Assembly: GCA_904502115.1 (NCBI GenBank)
Contig: CAJGDW010000057.1
Coordinates: forward strand, 1 to 9,183
Length of the DNA: 9,183 nt
From: Paludibacteraceae bacterium
GTDB lineage: Bacteria; Bacteroidota; Bacteroidia; Bacteroidales; Paludibacteraceae
Reading direction: 5' to 3'
The notes beneath the pieces were generated by a model. That model ran no database searches and was not told the DNA's origin. It was given only the letters and a program-made list of their open reading frames with translations. The translations under genes and the position numbers were made by a program. Positions 1 to 6,052 of the stretch are shown here, in pieces (within the stretch, counting starts at the first letter, position 1; each line of letters opens with the position of its first letter).

Positions 1-362
1 GCAGGGGTATTGGTAAGGTACTGACCGTTTAAGGGTTGTTCTGGTAAGGCATCGCTAATGGCTTGGGTAATTCCCTGGTACGCATCGTGGATGTTTACCT
101 TTATAGAAGGTATGCCCAAATGGCGGATAATTTGTTTCGAGTCGGCAATATCGGGTTGCACCTTGTTGGGCATCATAACGCCCAAAACACGGTCTTTGCC
201 CAAAGCAACGGCGCACAAGGTTGCCACTACGGTAGAGTCTTTGCCACCGCTAATACCAATAATCACTTTGGTTTGGTCGTTGCCGTTGTGTTGCATCCAA
301 TCTTTTATCCATTGGATACACGCCTGTGCTGTTTCTGCTACATTAAAAATATAAGGTTTCAT
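1..362 (-). CDS. nadE: NAD+ synthase, N-terminal part (cut by window edge)
   Basis: NadE adenylates nicotinate adenine dinucleotide with ATP and amidates it to NAD+, the last step of NAD synthesis in the cytoplasm. Only the first 120 residues are here; the 3' end lies beyond position 1. The ATP-pyrophosphatase P-loop SGGKDS is visible at residues 38-43 after a beta strand (KVIIGI), followed by a second strand with GVMMPN (61-66), as in NAD synthases. The protein begins directly with the synthetase domain, so there is no N-terminal glutaminase domain; an ammonia-dependent type is inferred. The ATG at 360-362 is chosen because the N-terminus (MKPYIFNVAETAQACIQWI) fits the family. No TAnnTTTG promoter is visible just upstream, so it may be transcribed with galE, whose stop lies 154 bp upstream. 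The related tRNA/GMP pyrophosphatase families are less likely because of the spacing around the P-loop. Confidence 0.9.
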   Translation of the reverse strand, partial: MKPYIFNVAETAQACIQWIKDWMQHNGNDQTKVIIGISGGKDSTVVATLCAVALGKDRVLGVMMPNKVQPDIADSKQIIRHLGIPSIKVNIHDAYQGITQAISDALPEQPLNGQYLTNTP

Positions 363-373
363 AGACTTTATTC

Positions 374-435
374 GCTTCTGCGCCACGGACGCACGAGCCG
401 TGCGTCCCTACTGCTCGCACTGACTTTTGACTTTA
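374..435. repeat. Direct repeat copy 1, interrupted by a palindrome
   Basis: This stretch of the nadE-galE spacer matches 491-533. Copy 1 starts GCTTCTGCGC-CAC (374-386), then has 27 extra bases (387-413), then continues with CTCGCACTGACTTT (414-427), which is identical to 505-518. It ends in two heptamers, GACTTTT (422-428) and GACTTTA (429-435). Copy 2 lacks the 27 extra bases. The arrangement reads as a duplication in which one copy later gained a small palindromic insert. Confidence 0.6.
387..407. repeat. REP-like perfect hairpin between galE and nadE
   Basis: A perfect inverted repeat: arm GGACGCACG (387-395), loop AGC (396-398), arm CGTGCGTCC (399-407). There is no T-run on either side, so it is not a normal intrinsic terminator. 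It lies inside the 27-bp segment missing from the other copy of the surrounding direct repeat. From memory, similar GGGACGCACG palindromes recur in spacers of various bacterial genomes, including Bacteroidetes; this could not be checked here. Confidence 0.65.
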
Positions 436-490
436 TTCGGGCTTTGCCCTCATGAAGTCAGGCATCGGTTCGGCATAGTCAAGTGAACTT

Positions 491-533
491 GCCTCTGCGC
501 TCACCTCGCACTGACTTTAGACCTTAGACTTTA
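491..533. repeat. Direct repeat copy 2 and heptamer tract over the galE stop
   Basis: This is the uninterrupted copy of the repeat at 374-435: GCCTCTGCGC-TCAC (491-504) joined straight to CTCGCACTGACTTT (505-518). It runs into three heptamers, GACTTTA (513-519), GACCTTA (520-526) and GACTTTA (527-533). The heptamers overlap the end of galE and encode its last residues (KSKV) and stop codon. Confidence 0.65.
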
Positions 534-1542
534 GTTTTTCTTGCCAGCGCCAAGCAGAAAGCAAGGTTTCTTCTATGTTCTTTTCGGCTTTCCAACCCAA
601 CTCGTTGTTGGCGTACGATGGGTCTGCCCATACTTGCTCAATATCGCCCTCACGACGTCCTACAATGGCATAGTTGAGTTTTTGGCCGGTTACTTTTTCA
701 AAAGCATTGATAATTTCCAATACCGACAAACCGCGACCTGTACCAATGTTAAATACCTCTACCGATTTTTTTTGTTTGTTTTCGGTTAGGCGTTGCACTG
801 CGGTTACGTGTGCTTTTGCTAGGTCGGTTACGTTGATGTAATCGCGAATGCACGATCCGTCTGGGGTATTGTAGTCGCTGCCAAACACCTTTAATTGCTC
901 ACGAATGCCTGCAGCGGTTTGGGTAACAAAAGGAATCAAGTTTTGAGGAACGCCAATGGGCAACTCGCCAATTTCGGCACTGGGGTGTGCGCCAATGGGG
1001 TTAAAGTAACGCAACAAAATGGCGTGGATGTTTTTATCGGCGTATGCTGTGTCGGTAATGATTTCTTCGCAAATTTGCTTGGTGTTACCGTAGGGCGATA
1101 GCGCAGGTTGGATAGGCGCTTGCTCGGTAACAGGCAATACTTCGGGTTGACCATAAACGGTACAAGACGACGAAAATACCAAATGTTCGATGCTGTTTTC
1201 TTGCATCAGTTCCAACAAGTTAAGCAACGAGTCAAGGTTGTTGCGGTAGTATAGCAAAGGTTTCTCTACCGATTCGCCTACAGCCTTGCTAGCCGCAAAG
1301 TGAATGATGGCTTTGATGGGACCTTGTTGTTTTAACACTTGGTCGATAGCGGCTTTGTCGCGGCAATCTACTTGTGCAAAGAAAGGACGTTTGCCCGTAA
1401 TTTTTTCAATGCCATCCAATACGTTAATAGACGAGTTGGATAAATTGTCGATGATGATGGGCTCGTAACCCGCTTGCATCAGTTCTACTACCGTGTGTGA
1501 GCCAATAAAGCCTACACCACCGGTTACTAGGATTTTTGTCAT
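517..1542 (-). CDS. galE: UDP-glucose 4-epimerase
   Basis: GalE interconverts UDP-glucose and UDP-galactose using tightly bound NAD+, supplying galactose for surface glycans and galactose catabolism. The 341-aa length is typical of this extended short-chain dehydrogenase. The N-terminal Rossmann motif is TGGVGFIG (7-14), and the adenine-binding acidic turn is at IIDNLSNSS (30-38). The catalytic triad is Ser126 (FSSSCTVYG), Tyr151 and Lys155 (YGNTK). GRREGDIEQVWADP (295-308) is the substrate-binding C-terminal signature. At the position of E. coli Tyr299 / human Cys307 there is Val305, a small residue that may let UDP-GlcNAc/GalNAc bind. No galK or galT is adjacent, so a biosynthetic role is more likely than Leloir catabolism. 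The ATG at 1540-1542 is preceded by an octamer-repeat leader and a TACCTTTG promoter element. The last codons lie in a heptamer repeat. Confidence 0.96.
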   Translation of the reverse strand: MTKILVTGGVGFIGSHTVVELMQAGYEPIIIDNLSNSSINVLDGIEKITGKRPFFAQVDCRDKAAIDQVLKQQGPIKAIIHFAASKAVGESVEKPLLYYRNNLDSLLNLLELMQENSIEHLVFSSSCTVYGQPEVLPVTEQAPIQPALSPYGNTKQICEEIITDTAYADKNIHAILLRYFNPIGAHPSAEIGELPIGVPQNLIPFVTQTAAGIREQLKVFGSDYNTPDGSCIRDYINVTDLAKAHVTAVQRLTENKQKKSVEVFNIGTGRGLSVLEIINAFEKVTGQKLNYAIVGRREGDIEQVWADPSYANNELGWKAEKNIEETLLSAWRWQEKLKSKV

Positions 1543-1574
1543 GGTTGAATGGTTGAATCGTTGAATCGTTGAGG
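1543..1574. repeat. 8-bp tandem repeat forming most of the galE leader
   Basis: Four head-to-tail octamers on the plus strand: GGTTGAAT (1543-1550), GGTTGAAT (1551-1558), CGTTGAAT (1559-1566) and CGTTGAGG (1567-1574). They abut the galE start codon. In the galE mRNA they read ATTCAACC/ATTCAACG, a G-poor and probably unstructured leader. With a start site expected near 1580, nearly the whole leader is repeat. Confidence 0.85.
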
Positions 1575-1578
1575 TGAC

Positions 1579-1586
1579 TAACTTTG
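1579..1586 (+). promoter_or_regulatory. Possible plus-strand -7 element TAACTTTG
   Basis: TAACTTTG fits TAnnTTTG on the plus strand and abuts the minus-strand TACCTTTG, so the two make a near-palindrome (1579-1594). It could start a longer ruvX-def transcript with an approximately 75-base leader. It may equally be a by-product of the palindrome, because a better placed element lies at 1647-1654. Confidence 0.3.
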
Positions 1587-1594
1587 CAAAGGTA
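1587..1594 (-). promoter_or_regulatory. galE promoter -7 element TACCTTTG
   Basis: On the minus strand the sequence TACCTTTG matches the Bacteroidetes -7 consensus TAnnTTTG, about 45 bases upstream of the galE ATG. No clear -33 TTG is seen at the usual distance. It overlaps the palindrome CTTTGCAAAG (1582-1591), whose other half belongs to a plus-strand TAACTTTG. Confidence 0.6.
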
Positions 1595-1604
1595 ACAAAA
1601 AAAT

Positions 1605-1636
1605 CGATTCACCGATTAGTCGATTAGTCGATTAGT
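1605..1636. repeat. 8-bp tandem repeat upstream of ruvX
   Basis: One degenerate octamer CGATTCAC (1605-1612) is followed by three perfect copies of CGATTAGT (1613-1620, 1621-1628, 1629-1636). The tract ends 10 bp before the ruvX -7 element, so it occupies the place of the -33 region. A copy-number change would shift upstream DNA by 8 bp. Confidence 0.85.
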
Positions 1637-1646
1637 CAAATTTTAT

Positions 1647-1654
1647 TATCTTTG
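1647..1654 (+). promoter_or_regulatory. ruvX-def promoter -7 element TATCTTTG
   Basis: TATCTTTG is a perfect TAnnTTTG match. The ruvX ATG is at 1663, only 8 bases past the element, so transcription would begin within a few bases of the start codon, giving an almost leaderless mRNA. No -33 TTG is present; octamer repeats fill that region. Confidence 0.6.
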
Positions 1655-1662
1655 TACTCGAT

Positions 1663-2082
1663 ATGGCACGTATAATGGCAATCGATTATGGACGCAAGCG
1701 CGTAGGAGTGGCAGTGACAGACCCTATGCAAATTATTGCAGGTGGTTTGGCAACCGTTCCTGCCCACGAAATTGTGGCCTTTATCGAGAAATACGTAGCA
1801 ACAGAACCCGTTGAAACCATTGTGGTGGGCTTGCCCAAGCAAATGAACAACCAACCGTCCGAATCGATGCGCTACATTCAACCCTTTGTGGCAACGCTCA
1901 AAAAAAAGATACCCCATATTCCCGTGGTGTTTTACGATGAACGATTTACCTCGGTATTGGCGCATCGAGCCATGTTAGACGGCGGATTGAAAAAGAAAGA
2001 TAGGCAAAACAAAGCCTTGGTAGACGAGATTAGTGCTACCATTATTTTACAAGATTATTTAGAGTCAAAACGATACTTTTAA
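1663..2082 (+). CDS. ruvX: RuvX/YqgF family putative Holliday junction resolvase
   Basis: This 139-aa protein is a small RNase H-fold nuclease of the YqgF/RuvX family, which in different bacteria is linked to Holliday-junction resolution and to 16S/pre-rRNA end processing. The length is normal. Visible motifs are the first acidic strand AIDYGRKRVGVAVTD (6-20, Asp8), VVGLPKQM (54-61), the YDERFTS segment (91-97, Glu93) and VDEISA (120-125, Asp121), which together supply the metal-binding acidic residues. The ATG is set by MARIMAIDYG, the normal family N-terminus. The def ATG follows three bases after its stop, so the two are surely cotranscribed; from memory a ruvX-def pair is common in Bacteroidales. 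Confidence 0.95.
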   Translation: MARIMAIDYGRKRVGVAVTDPMQIIAGGLATVPAHEIVAFIEKYVATEPVETIVVGLPKQMNNQPSESMRYIQPFVATLKKKIPHIPVVFYDERFTSVLAHRAMLDGGLKKKDRQNKALVDEISATIILQDYLESKRYF

Positions 2083-2085
2083 GAT

Positions 2086-2634
2086 ATGATTTATCCCATT
2101 GTAATTTACGGAAATCCCGTTTTAAGAAAAAAAGCAGAGCCTATTTCGGCCGATTATCCTGCCCTAAACACCTTAATTGACGATATGTTTAAAACCCTTA
2201 CCAAATCGGGTGGTGTAGGATTGGCAGCCCCTCAAATAGGTTTGTCTATCCAGTTGTTTATTCTCGATTTGTCGGTAATGGCAGACGACGAACCTCAATA
2301 TGCCAACTTTAAAAAGGTATTTATCAATCCAGAAATTACAGAATTTAGCAGCGAAACCGAGATTTCGGAAGAAGGTTGCTTGAGTGTTCCTGGTTTGTCA
2401 GAAAGAGTAAAACGCTCGCTTTCGGTTACCATTCGTTATTTTGACGAAAACTGGCAAGAGCATACCGAAACCTACACAGGTTTTCCTGCACGTGCCATCC
2501 AACACGAGTACGACCACTTGTTGGGAACCGTTTACGTAGACAAAATTTCGCCCATCCGCAAACAACTTATTGGCAGTAAATTGACAGCCCTTACAAAAGG
2601 TAAGGTATCTTGTCATTACAAATACAAAAACTAG
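2086..2634 (+). CDS. def: Peptide deformylase
   Basis: Def removes the formyl group from the N-terminal methionine of nascent proteins at the ribosome. All three family motifs are intact in this 182-aa protein: GVGLAAPQ (43-50), EGCLS (96-100) and QHEYDH (139-144). Cys98, His140 and His144 bind the catalytic metal, Glu141 is the general acid/base and Gln50 helps position the substrate. The acidic insertion between motifs 1 and 2 and the basic tail after IGSKLTALTKGKV are as in Bacteroidetes enzymes. It starts three bases after ruvX. Its TAG stop (2632-2634) overlaps the coaE stop on the opposite strand within CTAG, so no terminator can lie between the two genes. No formyltransferase gene (fmt) is adjacent. 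Confidence 0.97.
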   Translation: MIYPIVIYGNPVLRKKAEPISADYPALNTLIDDMFKTLTKSGGVGLAAPQIGLSIQLFILDLSVMADDEPQYANFKKVFINPEITEFSSETEISEEGCLSVPGLSERVKRSLSVTIRYFDENWQEHTETYTGFPARAIQHEYDHLLGTVYVDKISPIRKQLIGSKLTALTKGKVSCHYKYKN

Positions 2635-3221
2635 TTGGAAGGAAGCTTGTAAAGCACTTTCATCAACTCAAAGAGCTGACTATTGATATCCGAGGCAGGA
2701 TTGTTTTGGAGGATGTAGTCGGCTTTTTTGCGTCTTTCTGTGTCGCTCATTTGAGCGTTGATGCGCTCTTCGGCTTGCTCTTTGCTGCAAGCGTCGCGCT
2801 TTAGGATGCGGTCAATGCGCACCTCTTTGTCGGCATCTACCACAATTACCTTATCCATGTATTGATCAAAACCACTCTCAAATAATATGGCCGATTCTAT
2901 AAATACAAACGGGGTATCTTGACTCTCTGCCCATTGAGCAAACTGTTGGGCAACAGCAGGGTGTACAATGGCCTCTACCTCTTTTTTAAGTTCTGGGTTG
3001 CTAAAAATTTGTTGAGCAACAAAGGCTTTGTTAAGGGTGTTATCGGTGTAGCATGCTTGTCCCAATAGTTCCGTTAATCGGAAACGAACAATCGGGTTGC
3101 TGTTCATTAGATTCTTGCCCTCTTTGTCGCAGTCAAAAATGGGGAATCCCATGGTAGAGAGGCGATCGCATACAAACGATTTACCTGCTCCAATACCTCC
3201 TGTAATGCCAATACGAATCAT
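2631..3221 (-). CDS. coaE: Dephospho-CoA kinase
   Basis: CoaE phosphorylates the 3'-hydroxyl of dephospho-CoA, the final step of coenzyme A synthesis. With the ATG at 3219-3221 the protein has 196 residues, usual for the family. The P-loop GGIGAGKS is at 8-15, the DCD acidic motif at 30-32, the base and acceptor region includes IVHP and FIESAILFESG, and the lid carries RD (142-143) and EERINAQ. An upstream in-frame TTG at 3239 would add six residues and overlap ybbR. The ATG is preferred because MIRIGITGGIGAGKS is the standard N-terminus and it lies one base after the ybbR stop. It is the last gene of the nusB operon; its TAG stop shares CTAG with the def stop. Confidence 0.96.
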   Translation of the reverse strand: MIRIGITGGIGAGKSFVCDRLSTMGFPIFDCDKEGKNLMNSNPIVRFRLTELLGQACYTDNTLNKAFVAQQIFSNPELKKEVEAIVHPAVAQQFAQWAESQDTPFVFIESAILFESGFDQYMDKVIVVDADKEVRIDRILKRDACSKEQAEERINAQMSDTERRKKADYILQNNPASDINSQLFELMKVLYKLPSN

Positions 3222-3222
3222 G

Positions 3223-4200
3223 TTATTTGATAACTTCAATCATGCATTCTACCTTTTCTGGTTTTATCTTTGGATTGCGGATATGCGCTGGATAGCGTTC
3301 TAAGGTTAATGAATGCAAGTTGCTTTTGTTGCTGAGGATGTCCTCATAATTAATGCTGACCGAAAAGTCTGATGGAATAACAGAATTGTAGCGACTAACT
3401 GCAACCATGTAAGTAACCTCTACTTCGGATGGGAAAGCCCTAACGTGTAAGTTTTCTGGTGTGCCGATGATGGTAACAGGAACCATTTGTTTGTTTTCTG
3501 TATAGAACTCAATAGGAGCAGTTATGGTTACTGTTTTGGGGTTCGATTTGCAGTTCTCTGGCAAAATAAGTTGAACTTGTTTTTCTAACGTTGAGGTTAA
3601 TTCACTTGCTTGAACAACTTCGGTATAGACGTGTTGAATGGTGTCAATCAACTCTTGTTGTCCGTATAAAGTGATTTCGCTGGGTGAGATGCGTATACTG
3701 TCGGTAAGGAAGTGCTGGCGAGCGCATTCAATGTGTGCTCTAGGGATAACAGGAATACGTTTTTGGTGTAGCGAAGCCTTTTCAACGATAATGACATTTG
3801 GGATAATGTCCGTTACTTGGGTAGACGGATTGAAAATTTCCTTGATTTCTTTATCAAAGGCACTTCCGGTGGGAATATTCCACTCGTTCGAATTGCCGTA
3901 TGCGGTAAATTTGTTAAAGTCAAGCACCAAAGGTTTGTACTCTTTGTTTAGGTACGTTAATAGACTTGTACCCTTGTCTTTTACCTTGATAACAATGTTT
4001 TTCGGAAATTCTGAGTTCAGTTCAATATCGGCAGGGATATTGGTGTAGTTAACGGGTATGGTAATGCGAGTTTCGTACGTTTTGTTTAAGGAGATAATGA
4101 CCCAAAAAAGGCCAGATATGATTGCAAAAAACAAAAAGATGAAGGTGTCTCTAGATAATAGAAACACTTTCATCTTTCTCCAAAAACGATACGAACTCAT
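3223..4200 (-). CDS. YbbR-like domain, single-pass membrane protein
   Basis: A 325-aa membrane-anchored protein with YbbR-like repeats, the kind found in CdaR, which in Firmicutes regulates the di-adenylate cyclase CdaA. No cyclase gene is nearby, so a c-di-AMP role here is unproven. After a basic N-terminus (MSSYRFWRKMK) there is one membrane helix at about 17-37 (TFIFLFFAIISGLFWVIISL), then a long beta-rich extracytoplasmic part. The segment ISPSEITLYGQQELIDTIQHVYTE (171-194) is the clearest YbbR-type repeat. The reading frame stays open upstream to 4296, but the ATG at 4198-4200 is chosen because it starts just before the helix and sits 10 bases after the yajC stop. The longer version would overlap yajC by 86 bases. 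The position between yajC and coaE matches what I recall in Bacteroides. Confidence 0.85.
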   Translation of the reverse strand: MSSYRFWRKMKVFLLSRDTFIFLFFAIISGLFWVIISLNKTYETRITIPVNYTNIPADIELNSEFPKNIVIKVKDKGTSLLTYLNKEYKPLVLDFNKFTAYGNSNEWNIPTGSAFDKEIKEIFNPSTQVTDIIPNVIIVEKASLHQKRIPVIPRAHIECARQHFLTDSIRISPSEITLYGQQELIDTIQHVYTEVVQASELTSTLEKQVQLILPENCKSNPKTVTITAPIEFYTENKQMVPVTIIGTPENLHVRAFPSEVEVTYMVAVSRYNSVIPSDFSVSINYEDILSNKSNLHSLTLERYPAHIRNPKIKPEKVECMIEVIK

Positions 4201-4210
4201 TGTACTCGTA

Positions 4211-4528
4211 TTATGCTTTGTTTTGTGCAGCGTTCGAATCGGCAGCGTTAGGGAATACAGAACCCTTGTCGATGGTAATGCGAACGTTGTCTGCAATTTC
4301 TAAAATAATGGTAGTTTCTTTTACGTCTTTTACTTTGCCGTAAATACCACCAGCTGTAATTACTTTGTCGCCGTTTGCAATGCTGTCGCGGAATTTTTTC
4401 ATTTCTTTTTGTTTTTTCATTTGTGGACGAATCATAAAGAAATAGAAAACCACAAACATTAAAACAATCATAATGATCGATGACATTCCACCATTTCCTT
4501 GTGGTGCGTTTAATAAAATGTTTAACAT
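4211..4528 (-). CDS. yajC: Preprotein translocase accessory subunit YajC
   Basis: YajC is a small inner-membrane protein that associates with SecDF and the SecYEG translocon. The 105-aa length is typical. A single membrane helix spans about 15-33 (MSSIIMIVLMFVVFYFFMI) and is followed at once by the family signature RPQMKKQKEMKKFRDSI (34-50) and the small cytoplasmic domain with GDKVITAGGIYGKV (53-66). The tail is alanine/asparagine rich. The gene lies 21 bp downstream of the nusB stop and 10 bp upstream of the ybbR ATG, clearly one operon. No secDF is adjacent. A start at Met15 would remove the N-terminal segment, but the ATG at 4526-4528 gives the usual length. Confidence 0.96.
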   Translation of the reverse strand: MLNILLNAPQGNGGMSSIIMIVLMFVVFYFFMIRPQMKKQKEMKKFRDSIANGDKVITAGGIYGKVKDVKETTIILEIADNVRITIDKGSVFPNAADSNAAQNKA

Positions 4529-4549
4529 ATTTACTTGTATTTAGGTGAA

Positions 4550-5536
4550 TTAATTTTCTTTGATGTATACGCCGGCTTTAATCAATTTGCCTTCTTGGCG
4601 TAAGTCGTTTACAATTTTGTCCAAAATACCATTGATAAAATTGCTACTTTTTTCGGTACTGTAGTATTTGCTAATTTCAATGTATTCGTTTAGGGTAACA
4701 TTGATAGGAATGGTAGGGAATGCTTTGATTTCTGCCAAGGCAGCTTGCATAATAACCATATCCATATTGGCAATACGTTCCGATTCCCAGTTTTGGGCGG
4801 TTTTTTGAATCAAGCTTTCATATTCTTCTTGGTTGCTGATAGCATTTTTCAACAACTTTTTAGCATAATCGATGTCTTCGCTATCGCGGAATTTTTTCAA
4901 CAAAGGTTGATCGCTACCGTTCGATTCTTCGAAACGTTTGATGGTTTTTTCAACAAAACTCATAACGGTTTCAAAATCGTCGTTCCAGTACAAGTTCATT
5001 TCTTCCAAACGTTCTTCTAGCATGCTGCTTGAAACAAGCACTTTGCGTACAATGTGACGCCACAATAGTTTGTCGTCTTCGTAGGTACGGTTGGTTTCTT
5101 TCATGTAGGCTTGGTAGAAATCGGTAGCCGTAATTTTGTTCATCAACAGCTTGATTAAATCGGTTTCTTCGCTCCACGAAATGCCATTTTCTTTTACAAA
5201 AGCAGCCAATGCTTTGTTTTCAGAAAGTTGTTTGGCAAATAGGTTGTTGATGAAACGTTTGTTGGGGTTGCGTTCTTCTTCGGTAGGACGTAGTTTGTTT
5301 AAACCAATTTCAATACGTTTAATTGCGTATGCATGCAATTCTACGATAAGTTGTAGAATCCAATGGTATAATTCGTACGTTTGGTTTAGGCTATCTAATA
5401 ATTCGGTTTCGGCTTTCTTTGCAGTGATAGAAAGTTCTTTCTCTTTCGTAATATTATCACTAAGTTGCTCTTTATTAATGCGATATGCATATAGCAACTG
5501 GATGGTTTTGATGCGGATTAAGATTCTGTTTATCAT
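4550..5536 (-). CDS. nusB: Transcription antitermination protein NusB, long Bacteroidetes form
   Basis: NusB binds boxA RNA with NusE (S10) in rRNA antitermination complexes. The NusB fold is at the C-terminus, about 240-315, with the typical pattern W250...R254...D259, the INVTLNEYIEISKYYS segment (278-293) and SSNFINGILDKIVNDL (297-312). The protein is 328 aa, roughly twice the E. coli length; the first 200 or so residues begin MINRILIRIKTIQLLYAY and continue as a charged, helical region. Long NusB proteins of this type are usual in Bacteroidetes. The frame is open to 5731, but the ATG at 5534-5536 is chosen because it lies just after a TATATTTG promoter element and fits the family N-terminus. 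It is the first gene of nusB-yajC-ybbR-coaE. Confidence 0.92.
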   Translation of the reverse strand: MINRILIRIKTIQLLYAYRINKEQLSDNITKEKELSITAKKAETELLDSLNQTYELYHWILQLIVELHAYAIKRIEIGLNKLRPTEEERNPNKRFINNLFAKQLSENKALAAFVKENGISWSEETDLIKLLMNKITATDFYQAYMKETNRTYEDDKLLWRHIVRKVLVSSSMLEERLEEMNLYWNDDFETVMSFVEKTIKRFEESNGSDQPLLKKFRDSEDIDYAKKLLKNAISNQEEYESLIQKTAQNWESERIANMDMVIMQAALAEIKAFPTIPINVTLNEYIEISKYYSTEKSSNFINGILDKIVNDLRQEGKLIKAGVYIKEN

Positions 5537-5555
5537 TGTAATGATATTTATTGTA

Positions 5556-5563
5556 CAAATATA
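5556..5563 (-). promoter_or_regulatory. nusB operon promoter -7 element TATATTTG
   Basis: TATATTTG on the minus strand fits TAnnTTTG and lies 20 bp upstream of the nusB ATG, predicting a leader of about 10-15 bases. A -33 TTG is not clear. Confidence 0.6.
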
Positions 5564-5615
5564 GTCCTTTTTTGTGTGAACTTGCAGATGGAAATAAACT
5601 ATTTTACAAAAAATT

Positions 5616-5645
5616 TTGATTTTTGAAAAAAAATATATTGATTTG
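5616..5645 (+). promoter_or_regulatory. Possible promoter of the PUR-domain gene
   Basis: TTG at 5616-5618 and TTGATTTG at 5638-5645 are separated by 19 bp, matching the -33/-7 layout of Bacteroidetes promoters with one mismatch in TAnnTTTG. Transcription would begin near 5650, which supports the ATG at 5671 and excludes the upstream TTG start at 5623. Confidence 0.4.
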
Positions 5646-5670
5646 TAACCTAAATGTAAAAAATAAGAGG

Positions 5671-6033
5671 ATGATAAGTTTATTTGATCGTTTCCAAAGA
5701 AAAGAGGAAAAACAAGCCGTTGTAGTGGCAAATGAGCGAGAAGAAAAAGAAATCGTTTTTTCTAAAACGGTAAAGGCGGGCAAGCGTATGTATTACTTGG
5801 ATGTAAAGCGTGATCGTCGTGACGACTTGTTTTTGTCTATAACAGAAAGCAAACGAAAAGGAGTAACCGCAGACGGGCAATTTATTTTTGAAAAGCATAA
5901 AATTTTCTTGTACAAAGAAGACTTTGCCAAATTTGAACAAGCTTTGTCGGAAACATTGCAATTTATTCGTTCGGAAATGAACCTAGAGGAGTTGGAAGCA
6001 CCCGTAGAAGAGCAAAATGAGACGGTAGAATAA
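5671..6033 (+). CDS. PUR-domain (DUF3276) nucleic acid-binding protein
   Basis: This 120-aa protein belongs to the bacterial PUR/DUF3276 family, single-stranded DNA/RNA-binding proteins related to eukaryotic Pur-alpha and found in Bacteroidetes and spirochaetes. The domain has two clear signatures: KRMYYLDVKRDRRDDLFLSI followed by TESKRK (38-63), and FEKHKIFLYKEDFAKFEQAL (73-92), a beta-sheet followed by the C-terminal helix. The N-terminus is charged and the C-terminal 15 residues are acidic (LEELEAPVEEQNETVE), possibly disordered. A TTG at 5623 would extend it by 16 residues but lies upstream of the likely promoter; the ATG at 5671 follows AAGAGG directly. The target and cellular role are not known. 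It is divergent from nusB and ends before a bidirectional terminator. Confidence 0.88.
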   Translation: MISLFDRFQRKEEKQAVVVANEREEKEIVFSKTVKAGKRMYYLDVKRDRRDDLFLSITESKRKGVTADGQFIFEKHKIFLYKEDFAKFEQALSETLQFIRSEMNLEELEAPVEEQNETVE

Positions 6034-6052
6034 TGGCCAATTCCAGTGTAAT

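Noticed and set aside
63..455. 130-aa plus-strand frame
   Set aside because: It is antisense to nadE, whose SGGKDS motif and codon pattern show the minus strand is coding.
1543..1636. Repeat tracts as a CRISPR array or iteron origin
   Set aside because: Units of 8 bp are directly head to tail without spacers, there are no cas genes, and no replication initiator gene or DnaA-box cluster is nearby.
1636..1965. 109-aa minus-strand frame
   Set aside because: It is the antisense shadow of ruvX; the composition, rich in His and Cys, is typical of shadow frames.
2589..2605. CCTTAC-AAAAG-GTAAGG hairpin near the def 3' end as a terminator
   Set aside because: It is inside def coding sequence (TALTKGK), only 6 bp long and lacks a T-run on either strand.
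4201..4296. 32-residue N-terminal extension of the YbbR-like protein
   Set aside because: It lies mostly over yajC coding sequence; the ATG at 4200 sits 10 bases after the yajC stop and just before the membrane helix.
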